Source: Hydrogenobacter sp. (GTDB taxonomy: Bacteria > Aquificota > Aquificia > Aquificales > Aquificaceae). Taken from it: 54,001 nt of DNA. The stretch's first letter is position 1, and every line of letters starts with the position of its first letter. Shown here piece by piece: positions 53,906 through 54,001 of the stretch. Both the position numbers and the translations under genes were made by a program. The stretch lies in assembly GCA_023255875.1 (NCBI GenBank), contig JAGDVY010000013.1, positions 1 through 54,001 on the forward strand, written 5' to 3'. The notes under the pieces are model-generated. The model was not told the origin of the DNA and searched no databases. It saw only the letters and a list, made by a program, of their open reading frames with translations.

Positions 53906-54001
53906 TTAATGTGTTAACTTTCTGTTGGGACAGTACTTTATCTCTATGGTGGTATGAACTAAGCTGTCCATACCCTCAAGGCGCTTTATGTAGTAATCAA
54001 C
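53906..54001 (-). CDS. C-terminal end of an unidentified protein (possibly Lrp/AsnC type)
   Basis: A minus-strand frame enters from the right edge and stops at TAA (53908-53906). It shows only 31 residues, including 'YYIKRLEGMDSLVHTTIEI'. The pattern of a helix with 'LEGMDSLVHTTIEIK' recalls the end of the ligand-binding domain of Lrp/AsnC regulators. Too short to be sure. It would be transcribed toward glnB, on the same strand. Confidence 0.4.
   Translation of the reverse strand, partial: VDYYIKRLEGMDSLVHTTIEIKYCPNRKLTH

Overview
The window looks like chromosomal DNA of a thermophilic, chemolithoautotrophic member of the Aquificales, probably family Aquificaceae (Hydrogenobacter/Thermocrinis type). 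The basis is recognition of proteins, not a database search. The sulfide:quinone oxidoreductase keeps the Aquifex aeolicus enzyme's catalytic cysteines at the same residue numbers. A SucC/AclB-like protein fits the citryl-CoA synthetase large subunit of the reductive TCA cycle. There is an archaeal-type ATP-dependent DNA ligase, an inositol-phosphate synthase and a short KDO transferase. Genes are packed with 1-25 bp overlaps, and several convergent pairs share their stop codons.

Layout: 1-7551 (+) is an efflux locus: end of an RND adaptor, TolC, TetR, a second TolC, EmrA-like adaptor and two overlapping DHA2 transporters. 7553-16499 (-) runs from inositol-phosphate synthase through recR, a small DUF485 protein, an exonuclease remnant, a zinc-ribbon protein, a YkuK-like protein, waaA and secD to nrdA-nrdB. 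16542-18969 (+) holds an orphan, gcvH, gcvPA and tRNA-Met; ATP-dependent ligase lies opposite. 20719-25560 (+) holds obg, a sugar-phosphate isomerase, a TerC-like protein, a MobA-HMA fusion, a small kinase and an EndoIII-like protein. 25538-27886 (-) is the cytochrome bc1 operon, divergent from sqr; together they form a sulfide-to-quinone-to-cytochrome c chain. 29342-34881 (-) is gmk-lon-rpsU-mutS2. 35137-36010 (+) is a glutamine-rich lipoprotein, rplU and rpmA. 36007-40288 (-) is ispE, tRNA-Gln, prs, rplY, pth, scpA and a UbiE/MenG-type methyltransferase.

40310-41402 is a decayed type I-B-like CRISPR-Cas locus. It has a cas6 broken by a 4-bp tandem duplication, a 57-residue stub of a cas8/csh1-like gene, a terminator hairpin, a near-consensus promoter and one solitary CRISPR repeat. 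The repeat overlaps, and encodes, the 3' end of coaBC. This is the most unusual structure here.

41378-49665 holds coaBC, kdsC, the citryl-CoA synthetase subunit, ilvC, a CDP-alcohol phosphatidyltransferase, a riboflavin-type reductase, tsaB, a QueC-like protein and an SDR. 49775-49925 carries SRP RNA and tRNA-Arg two nucleotides apart, followed by an AT-richer phoX. The window ends with glnA and glnB behind a consensus sigma-54 promoter and the tail of a possible Lrp/AsnC-type gene. No insertion sequence, transposase, prophage or rRNA gene was recognised. No stretch longer than about 300 bases lacks a gene; the longest gap (34882-35136) carries an inverted-repeat element and a promoter.
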